Made by a program: the position numbers and the translations under genes
NCBI RefSeq assembly: GCF_023074075.1
Contig: NZ_JADPKT010000022.1
Span: 310,001 to 374,000, forward strand
DNA length: 64,000 nucleotides
From: Bradyrhizobium sp. 138
GTDB lineage: Bacteria > Pseudomonadota > Alphaproteobacteria > Rhizobiales > Xanthobacteraceae
Direction of reading: 5' to 3'
The notes under the pieces: generated by a model
What the model was told of the DNA's origin: nothing
The model's database searches: none
The model's input: the letters and a program-made list of their open reading frames with translations, nothing else
Shown: piece after piece, positions 27,413-35,222 of the stretch
Position numbering within the stretch: position 1 is the stretch's first letter
How the letters are laid out: every line of letters begins with the position of its first letter

Positions 27413-28075
27413 ATGATGGCTCGGGACTACCGCGTCCGGATACTTTCGCGAGAAGACATCGCGAAGATTGCGATCGCGTGGTGGTCCCTTGCCCGCTCGG
27501 GTCAGCACTCGTTCAACATCTGCAAGTTCGTACTTAATGTTTTGCCTGACTACATTAAGGGCAAAGGCAAGTTAGTCGTCGAGTTCTATGATCAAAGTCT
27601 CGGCGATAGCCAAGCCTATGTCACATTCGGCCCGCTGACGCTTCACGTCGACCGTAAGATCTGGAATGCGGCGGACCGCGGCGAGCCGTATGCTCGTTAC
27701 ATCATCGCTCACGAAGTTGGCCATCTTGTACTGCACGACCGGCACGCGGTCGCCTTCTCTGAAGAGGAGGCTGCCCTCCTAAACTATGTTCAAAACGAAG
27801 AATCGGCCGAGTGGCAGGCGCACGTATTTGCTGCCCTCTTCCTGGTACCTGATCACATCGCCCTTAAATTGAACGATGCGGATCTAATTGCTGGTCTTTG
27901 TGTAGTGACTGACAGATTGGCGGCTAGCTGTCTCGACGACGCTAAGAACGCCAAACTGATTGCCACCCCTCGCTACGAAGGCGAGATGTGCTCCGGCTGC
28001 GGCAACTTCACCCTCTTGCGAGATGGGATCGGCATGAAGTGCGACACCTGCGGCTCCAAGACAGGGTATTCGTGA
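27413..28075 (+). CDS. ImmA/IrrE-type metallopeptidase fused to an NrdJ-like zinc ribbon
   Basis: A 220-residue protein. Residues about 55-150 form an ImmA/IrrE (COG2856) zinc protease domain: HEVGH at 100-104 and Glu133 in AEWQAHVFAALFLVP as the likely third ligand. Residues 188-220 are a copy of the NrdJ tail with CxxC pairs at 193/196 and 210/213, but the final redox Cys is Tyr and one further Cys is Gly, so it cannot replace the NrdJ tail chemically. No HTH domain. It starts 14 bp after nrdJ with GGAG nine bases before the ATG, so it is probably cotranscribed. The body is AT-rich (25 G/C in 27541-27600). ImmA-like proteases cut repressors or antitoxins; the target here is unknown. Confidence 0.85.
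   Translation: MMARDYRVRILSREDIAKIAIAWWSLARSGQHSFNICKFVLNVLPDYIKGKGKLVVEFYDQSLGDSQAYVTFGPLTLHVDRKIWNAADRGEPYARYIIAHEVGHLVLHDRHAVAFSEEEAALLNYVQNEESAEWQAHVFAALFLVPDHIALKLNDADLIAGLCVVTDRLAASCLDDAKNAKLIATPRYEGEMCSGCGNFTLLRDGIGMKCDTCGSKTGYS
27972..28075 (+). repeat. nrdJ 3'-end repeat, copy B (end of the ImmA/IrrE-type gene)
   Basis: Second, diverged copy of the nrdJ 3' end, in frame with the protease gene. The identical block GCATGAAGTGCGACAC is at 28032-28047. Its codons are GC-rich like the host genome, whereas copy A is less so, as if copy B were the original gene end. Confidence 0.85.
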
Positions 28076-28353
28076 CACGTAGGGCGCGCCACCGTAACTG
28101 AGGCTTGGCTAGAAACGCTAAATCGTGGGACATGCTGAGGAGACAACCTCCCCGGGTTGGCTTACTTGCAACAATACTCGTTTTACGAGATCATTCTGAC
28201 TGTTCGTCGCACTAACAGCGGCTGTTAATCCAGCGTGCTAGCAAGATTCAGATGCCCGCCAGCTAGTCACTAATTTTAGTAGCGCACCTGCCTGACACTA
28301 ACGCCTTTAAAGGCAACTCGGTCGATCAAACTACCGGACAGACGATTACCCAA
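28076..28353. other. AT-richer intergenic region before the NACHT gene
   Basis: About 280 bases without a gene I can support on either strand. It presumably carries the promoter of the NACHT gene; no clear operator or terminator is visible. Confidence 0.4.
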
Positions 28354-30231
28354 ATGAACGAACCCAATATCAACGAAATCGCCGCAACGGTCATCCAAGG
28401 GCAGATCAGCAATGCCCTCTCTGCCGTCTCAAAGACGTTTAAGTCCGCGGTAGCCAAGGTACTTGAGATAATCACAAAAGATCTAACAAGATACACTGCG
28501 TCAAAAATCAAGAAATGCTCACATGTTAAGACCCCAATCATCAATCGCGACCACTCGGTCTACATATTCGACATCTACGTTCAGACACGACTGAAGACGA
28601 GAGAACACATCGTCAGAGACGACAGCTTCATCGAGACGCTCGCCAACAATGACAGCGTTGTCGTATCGGGCAGCGCAGGTAGCGGAAAATCGATGTTTAT
28701 GCGCTACCTATTTTTGAAGTTGTGCAACGAGAGGCGCTCCAAAATTCCGCTCTTCTTTGAGCTGCGAGACATCAACGTCTCCGACAAAAAAGATCTACAG
28801 AAATTTCTCTATTACAATCTGATCGGATCGAGCGCGACCATCTCGGAGAGCCAGTTTTTAGATAGTCTAAAGGCCGGCGTCTTTTCTTTAATCCTCGATG
28901 GTTTTGACGAAATCAACCACACGGATCGCAAAGAGATCGAGTCACAGATTCGCAAACTGCGCGAGCAATGTCCCGACCTACAGATCATCGTCTCAAGCCG
29001 CCCCGACAGCGATCAACGAACTGAGAGCTGGCAAACTTTTCGCACGGTATATGTGCAGCCGATGGAAGAGTATCAATTCACCGAATTGATTGAAAAACTG
29101 CAATACGACGCAAAGATCAAGGAGAAATTCCTAAGAGACGCAAAAGGAATTCTCTTTCAAACACACAAGACATTTCTATCGAATCCACTGCTCTGCATAA
29201 TGATGCTCGTTACCTTCGCACAGACCGGACATATTCCGACCAAGCGACACGTATTTTACGAGCGTGCCTTCGACGCGCTCTTCGCCCTCCATGATACAGC
29301 AAAAGAAGGTGTCTATAAACGAAAGACCTATTCGGATCTCTCAATTGACGATTTTCGAAATTGCTTATCAGCCTTCTGCATCATTACGTATTTGAAGGAG
29401 CAGCTCGTCTTTTCGCGCAGCGCCCTTCGAGAAGCGTTGCGTCAAGCCCTTGAACTCGAAAAGCTGAAAGTAAACATCGATGACGTCATCAACGATATGG
29501 TCGAGTCGACCTGCCTCATCCAAGTTGAAGGCACGGATTTCGTATTCACCCATCGTTCTTTCCAAGAATACTTTGCAGCTGTATTCATCTCGCGCAGTCC
29601 CGCAGCCGGGGTTGGCACACTGTTGGATCTGGCGAGCCGCCGACGAACCGACGACGTGGTCAATTTGGCGTTTTCGATCAACCGCGGACTGATAGAACGC
29701 GAGTGGATAATACCGACATTGGACCAGTTGCTTGGCTCGTCTACGGCTCGCATGGCTGGGAACGCTCCGATTCCATTTCTCAAAGAACACATCGGCGGAG
29801 CAATCCTCGCCACCAACAGCCAGGCTGGCGCCAGCATTGGCATCTTCTTTGCGATGCACGGCACCAAATTCTTGAGCATCGCAAATCTCTACCGCAATTC
29901 AGTTCCGGGCATAGCATCCCTAGTTTTCGAAGCCGGCGCTCCGGACCGAGAAAGAGCGAATGCTGCGTACGTTAACATGGTGAGGACTAGAGATCATAGG
30001 CTCCTCAAGAGCACCAGAGTTTCCGGCATTAACGTTCATAGCGGAAGCTTAATCCGCGCATCAAATGTATTTGAACTAACGGAGGCTGACGGTGATTGGA
30101 TTATGGAGACTTCAATTCCAACTCGGGTCATGCAATTTCTAACAGCCGCACAGGAGATTCTTGATCAATGCAAAGCTGAGGCCCAAACCCAAGTAGATGT
30201 TCTTCGCATGCTTACGCCACGAGGCCATTGA
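28354..30231 (+). CDS. NACHT-domain STAND NTPase (bacterial NLR-like protein)
   Basis: A 625-residue protein. Residues 1-70 are helical, followed by the SVYIFDIYVQTRL lead-in typical of NACHT proteins. Walker A GSAGSGKS is at 106-113, the NACHT-type Walker B LILDGFDE at 179-186 has Asp182 plus extra acidic residues, then the sensor strand IIVSSRPDSD. The winged-helix end has HRSFQEYFAA (400-409). Residues 410-625 are a C-terminal region without recognisable LRR, TPR or WD repeats. The gene is AT-rich (26 G/C in 28741-28800) against GC-rich flanks, a sign of transfer. Bacterial NACHT proteins include experimentally shown anti-phage proteins; the role here is inference. Confidence 0.9.
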   Translation: MNEPNINEIAATVIQGQISNALSAVSKTFKSAVAKVLEIITKDLTRYTASKIKKCSHVKTPIINRDHSVYIFDIYVQTRLKTREHIVRDDSFIETLANNDSVVVSGSAGSGKSMFMRYLFLKLCNERRSKIPLFFELRDINVSDKKDLQKFLYYNLIGSSATISESQFLDSLKAGVFSLILDGFDEINHTDRKEIESQIRKLREQCPDLQIIVSSRPDSDQRTESWQTFRTVYVQPMEEYQFTELIEKLQYDAKIKEKFLRDAKGILFQTHKTFLSNPLLCIMMLVTFAQTGHIPTKRHVFYERAFDALFALHDTAKEGVYKRKTYSDLSIDDFRNCLSAFCIITYLKEQLVFSRSALREALRQALELEKLKVNIDDVINDMVESTCLIQVEGTDFVFTHRSFQEYFAAVFISRSPAAGVGTLLDLASRRRTDDVVNLAFSINRGLIEREWIIPTLDQLLGSSTARMAGNAPIPFLKEHIGGAILATNSQAGASIGIFFAMHGTKFLSIANLYRNSVPGIASLVFEAGAPDRERANAAYVNMVRTRDHRLLKSTRVSGINVHSGSLIRASNVFELTEADGDWIMETSIPTRVMQFLTAAQEILDQCKAEAQTQVDVLRMLTPRGH

Positions 30232-30338
30232 TCCCGACGCATGGAGGCAAGATGGACAACCGTCGAGCAAGTAGGATGCTCATTTGGGAAAATGAATGCT
30301 GTTAGCGCTGGCCGCATGCGAAATCCAGCAATTACCAG

Positions 30339-30375
30339 CAATTACAGTGACAGTGCACTAAATTACTCGCTCGAT
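30339..30375. repeat. short imperfect repeat, copy 1
   Basis: Contains TGACAGTGCACTAAA. A related 39-base sequence is at 31966-32004. Both begin CAATT and end CGATC. Confidence 0.45.
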
Positions 30376-30476
30376 CCATGCCCCCAAAATTGCCTTTGCG
30401 GTCGACCCCTTCCCTCCTAAACTCCTGACCTCACCGGCATAGGTTCCAACGGCCCCGGTAGAAGCGGAGTCGAGTC

Positions 30477-30992
30477 ATGCCCAAACCGGAAAGCTTCCCG
30501 ATCGAGAAGATCTTCGTTCCCACGAAGCAGAAGAAAGCCATCAAGCCCGAGATCGTCGGGGAGATCGCGGAAAGCATTCTGGACATCGGACAACAGGCTC
30601 CCATTTCCGTTCGGCTCGACGGAGACCGCCTCGTTCTGGTCGAAGGACTGCATCGGCTCGAGGCCTGCAAGGCGCTCGGCGAGACGACTATTCTCGGCGT
30701 CCTGGTCCCGGCCGAGCTTGCTCACCACAAGCCGCAGCTAGCCGAGCGACCCGAAGTCGAGGCCGAGCGCATCAAGATGGCGCGATTGAAACAGTTGCGC
30801 CTGGAAAAGGAAGCCGCGGAGGCATCGATGGCTGCCTTGAAGGGCGCTGGCGCAATGGAAGCGCCGCGCGCCCGTCCGACGAAAGGCGTCCGCGACAATC
30901 CGAAGGCATCACTGGGCCGGACTGTGAAATCGAAACCTAAGACATTGTCGGACTGGATCACGCAGCAAAAGGGCAGCGGCGGCCGCTATTGA
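30477..30992 (+). CDS. ParB N-terminal (ParB/Srx) domain protein
   Basis: A 171-residue protein. The first about 85 residues form a ParB/sulfiredoxin-like domain: FPIEKIFVPTK, ILDIGQQAPISVRLDGDRL and the GxHR-type motif EGLHRLEACKALG. The rest is basic and helical with no HTH domain, so it is not a chromosome-partition ParB. Such stand-alone ParB-like proteins may be CTP/NTP-binding or nuclease-like; function unknown. GC content returns to the host level here, so it marks the right side of the AT-rich insert. Confidence 0.82.
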   Translation: MPKPESFPIEKIFVPTKQKKAIKPEIVGEIAESILDIGQQAPISVRLDGDRLVLVEGLHRLEACKALGETTILGVLVPAELAHHKPQLAERPEVEAERIKMARLKQLRLEKEAAEASMAALKGAGAMEAPRARPTKGVRDNPKASLGRTVKSKPKTLSDWITQQKGSGGRY

Positions 30993-31021
30993 TGGCCGGC
31001 TCGTTGCCAAAGAAGCAGCTC

Positions 31022-31101
31022 GTAGGATGGGTAGAGCCCTTGCGAAACCCATCATTCCGCGACGGCTAGTGATGGGTTTCGCTTCGCTTGACCCATCCTA
31101 G
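31022..31101. repeat. dispersed palindromic repeat, family 6
   Basis: GTAGGATGGGT at the left end and ACCCATCCTAG at the right end, with inner arms GAAACCCATCA and TGATGGGTTTC. A remnant of the same family is at 31609-31640. Confidence 0.8.
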
Positions 31102-31105
31102 GACT

Positions 31106-31396
31106 TCAGTACCCTGACTTCGTGCTCGAGCCGGTGGTTGGCTTCGTGCTCACGCCGGTGGTTTGACCTGGAGCGTAAGTCGACGCGCCGTGTCCGGCCT
31201 TCTTCGAGGCCTTCGGGTGCATCGCGTGACGCATCTTGTGTCCAGGAGCGTAGCTGGAAGCGCCCGGCTGACCTTTCTTGGAACCTGTTTGCTGCATCTC
31301 CTGACCTGGCGCCTTGCTCGATACGCCCTGGGCAAACACGGCCGGTGCTGTAGCCATGACAACAGCAGCAGAGAGCGCGATGATCTTTGTTTTCAT
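31106..31396 (-). CDS. small exported protein with YAPG repeats
   Basis: A 96-residue protein of unknown function: signal peptide (about 1-23, ending VFAQG), then three spaced motifs (SSKAPGQEMQ, GASSYAPGHKM, GASTYAPGQTT) in a Ser/Gly/Lys-rich chain. No cysteines after the signal peptide. AGGAGGAGGACATC precedes the ATG, a strong ribosome site. Similar repeat-bearing small exported proteins are common in Bradyrhizobium. Confidence 0.75.
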   Translation of the reverse strand: MKTKIIALSAAVVMATAPAVFAQGVSSKAPGQEMQQTGSKKGQPGASSYAPGHKMRHAMHPKASKKAGHGASTYAPGQTTGVSTKPTTGSSTKSGY

Positions 31397-31732
31397 GATG
31401 TCCTCCTCCTCCCAAGAAGCCCCTTAACGCAACAAATGGACCTCATCGCCCGTTCCTCAACGAGTGGTCATGAGTGTGGGATTCCCACCGGCGGGCGCCG
31501 CAAGGATGAGCCGACGGTTGGCCCCCAGGACGAGGCGTGGAGCGGCTCGTCCACCGCAGCTCGGCGAGCGAAGGCGGAAGCGAGGCCCATCAAGTGCCAC
31601 GGCGACTGTGATGGGTTTCGCAGAGGCTCAACCCATCCTGCGGCGCTTGCAGTCGCGGAACCATTCGACCTCCACGGCTTTGAGATATGCTGCCTCCGTT
31701 ACGGGTGGGCAGTGACAAGTTGAGAGGCGAAA
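31397..31732. other. gene-free stretch with a repeat remnant
   Basis: The left end is the upstream region of the YAPG-repeat gene. A family 6 repeat remnant (TGATGGGTTTC to ACCCATCCTG, 31609-31640) is in the middle. Nothing else recognised. Confidence 0.5.
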
Positions 31733-31963
31733 ATGTTCCTGACGGGACTTGGCGCGCTGCTCATCTTCGGCGGACTCCTGTACATGCTGCGCGCCACTAT
31801 CTGGCGGGGCCCCCTTAGCGGTCGGGATTCCTCTCGACCGGTCCGCGGCACGCTGGAGCCGCCTCGCCGTGGCCTGGGATTCCTTGGGATCGCATCGAAC
31901 TGGCCGGGAATCGTGCTGATGGCCTCCGGTGTCGTGCTGATGGCGTCAGGCGCGAGCTTTTAA
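31733..31963 (+). CDS. small membrane protein
   Basis: A 76-residue protein with two predicted membrane segments: residues 3-22 (LTGLGALLIFGGLLYML) and about 54-74 (WPGIVLMASGVVLMASG), separated by a basic, Arg/Pro-rich loop. AGAGG precedes the ATG. No family recognised. Confidence 0.6.
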   Translation: MFLTGLGALLIFGGLLYMLRATIWRGPLSGRDSSRPVRGTLEPPRRGLGFLGIASNWPGIVLMASGVVLMASGASF

Positions 31964-31965
31964 GC

Positions 31966-32004
31966 CAATTGCGCTGACAGTGCACCAAACTCTCAGGATC
32001 GATC
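31966..32004. repeat. short imperfect repeat, copy 2
   Basis: CAATTGCGCTGACAGTGCAC and following bases resemble 30339-30375; it starts right after the stop of the small membrane-protein gene. Confidence 0.45.
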
Positions 32005-32089
32005 GGCTCGCGACCGTTACGTCGCGCCGGAGCGATAGCCGCCATCCGTAGATCGCGACTACCTCTCCTCGCCAATCAAGCCGATCGTC

Positions 32090-32356
32090 TCACGCCGCTT
32101 TCGCCTGCTCCGGCGATGCCGTCTCCATCGCGCGCATGTAGAGGTCGAGCAGGCTTTCGCGCTCGTCGCGTTCGTTCTTGTCTTCCTTGCGCAGCTTGAT
32201 GATCTCCTTGAGGATCTTCACGTCGAAGCCATCGCCCTTGGCTTCCGCGAAGACTTCCTTCTTCTGTTCGCTCAACTCCTGCATTTCGCTGTCGAGGTTC
32301 TCGATCCGCTCGACGAAGGAACGGATCTTGCCGCCGGGAATGGTGATGTCGGACAT
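32090..32356 (-). CDS. gapR: GapR-family (DUF2312) nucleoid-associated protein
   Basis: An 88-residue helical protein nearly the length of Caulobacter GapR, which clamps overtwisted DNA and aids topoisomerases during replication. The N-terminal part is a long coiled coil (IRSFVERIENLDSEMQELSE), followed by the conserved KGDGFDVKILKEIIKLRK block and a C-terminal tetramerisation helix pair (ERESLLDLYMRAMET). Start ATG at 32356. Confidence 0.9.
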   Translation of the reverse strand: MSDITIPGGKIRSFVERIENLDSEMQELSEQKKEVFAEAKGDGFDVKILKEIIKLRKEDKNERDERESLLDLYMRAMETASPEQAKAA

Positions 32357-32465
32357 GGTACCTCATTGCTGACTGAGATCGCGAAAATGCCCGCAAAGAA
32401 ATGACCAATGTGTTAACCTCGGTCTTCCGCGCATTGCCTTGTGGAAAAGCCGGGGGAGCTGTTGC

Positions 32466-32609
32466 ATGGCCGGCCCATCATTCCGCGCGCGGCGCAAGTT
32501 TGTGATGATCGCGGGCGAGCGCTGCGGCGATCATCTCGTCGCGGGTCATGTCGGCAGGGTCAACGCGATGAAGCGGCAGTTCGTGCGGCTGGCGGCGGAG
32601 GATCTGTAG
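32466..32609 (+). CDS. possible small basic protein (47 residues)
   Basis: An ATG-started frame of 47 codons, Arg-rich, with GERCGDHLVAGHVGRVNAMK in the middle. Its TAG stop lies inside the left end of a family 4 repeat, so the repeat may have truncated a longer gene. No family or clear ribosome site. Confidence 0.3.
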   Translation: MAGPSFRARRKFVMIAGERCGDHLVAGHVGRVNAMKRQFVRLAAEDL

Positions 32610-32742
32610 GGTGGGTTAGCCAGCAGATGCGCGAAGCGCGTCTGGTGGCGTAACCCACCTCTTTACTCTCCGCGGAAACAGAAGCGGTGGGTTACGCCGC
32701 GCGAACTGCGCTTCGCGCATTCGCGCAGCTAACCCACCCTAC
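32606..32742. repeat. dispersed palindromic repeat, family 4
   Basis: GTAGGGTGGGTTAGC at the left and GCTAACCCACCCTAC at the right; inner arms GCGTAACCCACC and GGTGGGTTACGC. A long RNA hairpin would form. Confidence 0.85.
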
Positions 32743-32777
32743 GCGCTGCGGAGGATGGCAGTTAGGACCGCGGTGCC

Positions 32778-32894
32778 GTAGGGTGGGCAAAGGCGCACTT
32801 GCGCCGTGCCCACCATCTCGTGCCTACGATAGCGTTGGTGGGCACGCTTCCGCCTTCGCTCTTCGAGCTACGGCGGATGCTTTGCCCACCCTAC
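32778..32894. repeat. dispersed palindromic repeat, family 5, copy A
   Basis: GTAGGGTGGGCAAAG at the left and CTTTGCCCACCCTAC at the right, with GCCGTGCCCACCA and TGGTGGGCACGC inside. Copy B is at 62445-62533. With family 4 it fills the gap 32610-32907. Confidence 0.88.
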
Positions 32895-32907
32895 AGATTG
32901 TCGCTTC

Positions 32908-33189
32908 CTACCACCAATACGGCCAGCGCCATCCCTCGTAGCGCACATAGGACGGCACCAGCGGCGGGCCGTAGGGATCGACCTTGTCGTCCTCCGGGCG
33001 ATAGCGATAGCGCGGAACGACATTGTAGTCCCACGGCGTCGGCCGCAGCACGGGCGCGGTGACGATGAGCCTGTCTTGTGGCGCGCGAACGACGACGGCC
33101 TTGCGCGTCCGCGCCTCGGCGCCTGATGTTGCAAGGCTGCACAGCACCAGGGCGGTTCCGAGCGCGCAGGCGGCGGTGATTTTTGTCAT
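32908..33189 (-). CDS. small exported protein
   Basis: A 93-residue protein: signal peptide (about 1-26, ending SGAEA), then a basic, Pro/Tyr-rich mature part ending in aromatic residues (WRWPYWW). GAAGGAGACC precedes the ATG. No family recognised. Confidence 0.7.
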   Translation of the reverse strand: MTKITAACALGTALVLCSLATSGAEARTRKAVVVRAPQDRLIVTAPVLRPTPWDYNVVPRYRYRPEDDKVDPYGPPLVPSYVRYEGWRWPYWW

Positions 33190-33297
33190 GCGTTGGTCTC
33201 CTTCGCACGAAGAGTGCAAAAGGACGCGGGGCAAGGCAAGCAAATTTCGCGCGAGGCGCGGGATGACGCTGCTGGTTCGACGTCCCGCTCTATCCAC

Positions 33298-33414
33298 CGT
33301 CATTGCGAGGAGCCCGCGACAAAATTGCGAAGCAATTTTGCGCTGGTGCGACGAAGCAATCCAGACTGTTTCCGCGGAGACAGCCTGGATTGCTTCGCTG
33401 CGCTCGCAATGACG
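33298..33414. repeat. dispersed palindromic repeat, family 2, copy A
   Basis: CGTCATTGCGAG at the left and CTCGCAATGACG at the right, with GCGACGAAGCAATCCAG and CTGGATTGCTTCGC inside. An extra AAAATTGCGAAGCAATTTT palindrome is inserted relative to copy B at 56019-56105. Confidence 0.9.
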
Positions 33415-33449
33415 GAGGAAACAGCGGCGAGACCAGCTTACAGTCCCGC

Positions 33450-33986
33450 CTACGCCGCATCGACCTCCTCAGGCACAGGCCCAGCGACAAGCCCGTCGAG
33501 ACCGACCATCAACAAGTCCGCGATATGCATCAGCTGGTACAACGGAATGTCCGCCTCGCCCCGCTCGGCCGACGCCACGAAGGCCGGCGTGACGCTGAGG
33601 CGCTCGGCGAGCTGGCTTTCCGTGTAGCCGCGCATCTCGCGCGCGCACCTGACGCGCGCGCCGATGCCGAGGCGGTGCCGGGCCTGCTCGTCCGCGGTCA
33701 TCATCGCCGCCTGCTCGTCCACGCTGGCGTAGCCGTCGGCGAATGCAGCTCCGATCAGCCGCTCCTTGCGCCAGGCGACGCGACAGGCCTTGCGTAGCCC
33801 GCTTGTGAAAACAAGCGCGAACGCTTCGGCGACCCATGCCGAGCTATTGAGCGCAAGGCGCGCGCCGGTGCCGGAGACGTCGCGGATCGTGCAGGGCACG
33901 CTGACGATGCTGCCGCTGCCATTGTCGAATTCGACGATGCCGGTGCGCAAGGTGTGATGCCTGACGGCGGCGCGATGATCGCTCAT
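33450..33986 (-). CDS. PilZ-XRE fusion regulator
   Basis: A 178-residue protein joining an N-terminal PilZ-like domain (about 1-95; Arg-rich start and RDVSGTGARL, the DxSxxG motif of c-di-GMP binding) to a C-terminal XRE helix-turn-helix (about 110-165; GARVRCAREMRGYTESQLAE, then LSVTPAFVASAERGE). This suggests a DNA-binding protein whose action responds to c-di-GMP, although the PilZ RxxxR arginines are not in the ideal spacing. GGGAG lies five bases before the ATG at 33986. Confidence 0.8.
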   Translation of the reverse strand: MSDHRAAVRHHTLRTGIVEFDNGSGSIVSVPCTIRDVSGTGARLALNSSAWVAEAFALVFTSGLRKACRVAWRKERLIGAAFADGYASVDEQAAMMTADEQARHRLGIGARVRCAREMRGYTESQLAERLSVTPAFVASAERGEADIPLYQLMHIADLLMVGLDGLVAGPVPEEVDAA

Positions 33987-34165
33987 GACAGCTCCCGTAT
34001 GCTCGCGGGCGGCGCCAAATGGCGTATCCGACGCAGCCGCAATCGGGGCGAAGATATCGCAGAACTTTCTCCGCAATTCCTAAGCTTGCAGCGGTTCAGC
34101 GGCGACCGGATGCCATGGTAAAGGAATCCCTTTCGCGCGGCGCTTTGCGCCTTGCGACTTGCCGA

Positions 34166-34783
34166 TCACTCCCGCGCGCGGCGCAGGGCCTGCTCCAGCT
34201 TGATCCGCTGCTTGTCCCAGCGGGCCTGCTCGGCTTCAGAGCGTTCGTCGAGCGCGGCGCGCTCGGCGTCGATCTCCTCCGCCTTCGCCTCGTGCTGCCG
34301 CCTCGCTCTGTCCAGCGCCGCCTCGGCCGCGGCGACCGCCTTGTCGCGACGTGCGCGCGCCTTGGCGCGGGCGGCCTCCTCCTTGCGGCGCTCGGCCTCG
34401 CGCCGCCGCTCCTCCTTCTCGAACGCAGCAGCAGCCTTGCGCGCGGCCTGAGCATCGAGCTTGCGCGACGGCTTGTTTGCGGTCTTGGCCGGATGCTTTT
34501 TGGGTTTGCGTTTCGGCCTGGCGTCGTCCTCGGCGATATCGGTCGGCAGCTCGGCGCTTTCCGTGAACGGACCATCCGAGCCGACCGGGCGCCTGAGCAC
34601 GATGCCCGGCTTCGCCATGGTCGCGGCGACGATGTCGGGATCGTCAGTCTCCGTCGCGGCGCCCTGATGAAACAGATTGGAGCTCGCGCCCCACGCCTGA
34701 AGCGCCGCCTTCATCGAGGGCGCGGCGATGGCCTGGTCGAAAAAGCCGAGCGAGGTCTGGTAGGTCTTCAGTTTCTTTGGCAT
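34166..34783 (-). CDS. coiled-coil protein of unknown function
   Basis: A 205-residue protein. The first about 80 residues (KKLKTYQTSLGFFDQAIAAP, then MKAALQAWGASSNLFHQG) are conserved-looking and contain a phrase about selecting region edges. A Lys/Pro linker follows and then a highly charged Ala/Arg/Glu helix (about 110-205) that reads as a long coiled coil, like TolA-type proteins but without a membrane anchor. Role unknown. Confidence 0.7.
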   Translation of the reverse strand: MPKKLKTYQTSLGFFDQAIAAPSMKAALQAWGASSNLFHQGAATETDDPDIVAATMAKPGIVLRRPVGSDGPFTESAELPTDIAEDDARPKRKPKKHPAKTANKPSRKLDAQAARKAAAAFEKEERRREAERRKEEAARAKARARRDKAVAAAEAALDRARRQHEAKAEEIDAERAALDERSEAEQARWDKQRIKLEQALRRARE

Positions 34784-34817
34784 GTCGCCTCGTTAGCGCG
34801 CGTAGCTCGTAGCGGAC

Positions 34818-35222
34818 TTACGAACTCCCGAGCAGCGCGTCATACCCCTTCTCGCTGAACGCCAGCAGACAAAACCCGTGCCCGAACGGATCGGCCAGCA
34901 TCGCGATCCGGCCATAGGGCGCATCGCTCGCCGGCACCTCCAGGATCGCACCGGCGCGCAGCGCGCGCTCGACGGCGGCATCGACATCGTCGACGACGAC
35001 GTCGATATGCACCGGCGTCCAGTGCCGCTCATAGCGGCGGCGGTCGGCGCCGGCGCCTAGCGTGCCGGCCTGCTTGGTCAGGAGATAGACCGGCGCGGGC
35101 CAGCCCAGCAGCTCGACGAAAGCGGTGCCGAAGCGGCGGCCGACCGTGAGGCCGAAGGCTTCGGTGTAGAACGTCGTGGCCTGCGCGACGTCGGGGACAT
35201 CGATGTTGAGGAGGAAGGTCAT
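34818..35222 (-). CDS. VOC family (glyoxalase-like) protein
   Basis: A 134-residue protein with two beta-alpha-beta-beta-beta modules of the vicinal oxygen chelate fold: FLLNIDVPDVAQATTFYTEA, then HIDVVVDDVDAAVERAL and the end motif MLADPFGHGFCLLAF. Probable metal ligands are His in the second module and Glu/His positions at the strand ends. Substrate unknown; antibiotic-resistance or glyoxalase-type roles both occur. Confidence 0.85.
   Translation of the reverse strand: MTFLLNIDVPDVAQATTFYTEAFGLTVGRRFGTAFVELLGWPAPVYLLTKQAGTLGAGADRRRYERHWTPVHIDVVVDDVDAAVERALRAGAILEVPASDAPYGRIAMLADPFGHGFCLLAFSEKGYDALLGSS

Noticed and set aside
31022..33414. Insertion sequence remnants
   Set aside because: Only hairpin repeats without transposase coding sequence or target duplications that I can see.
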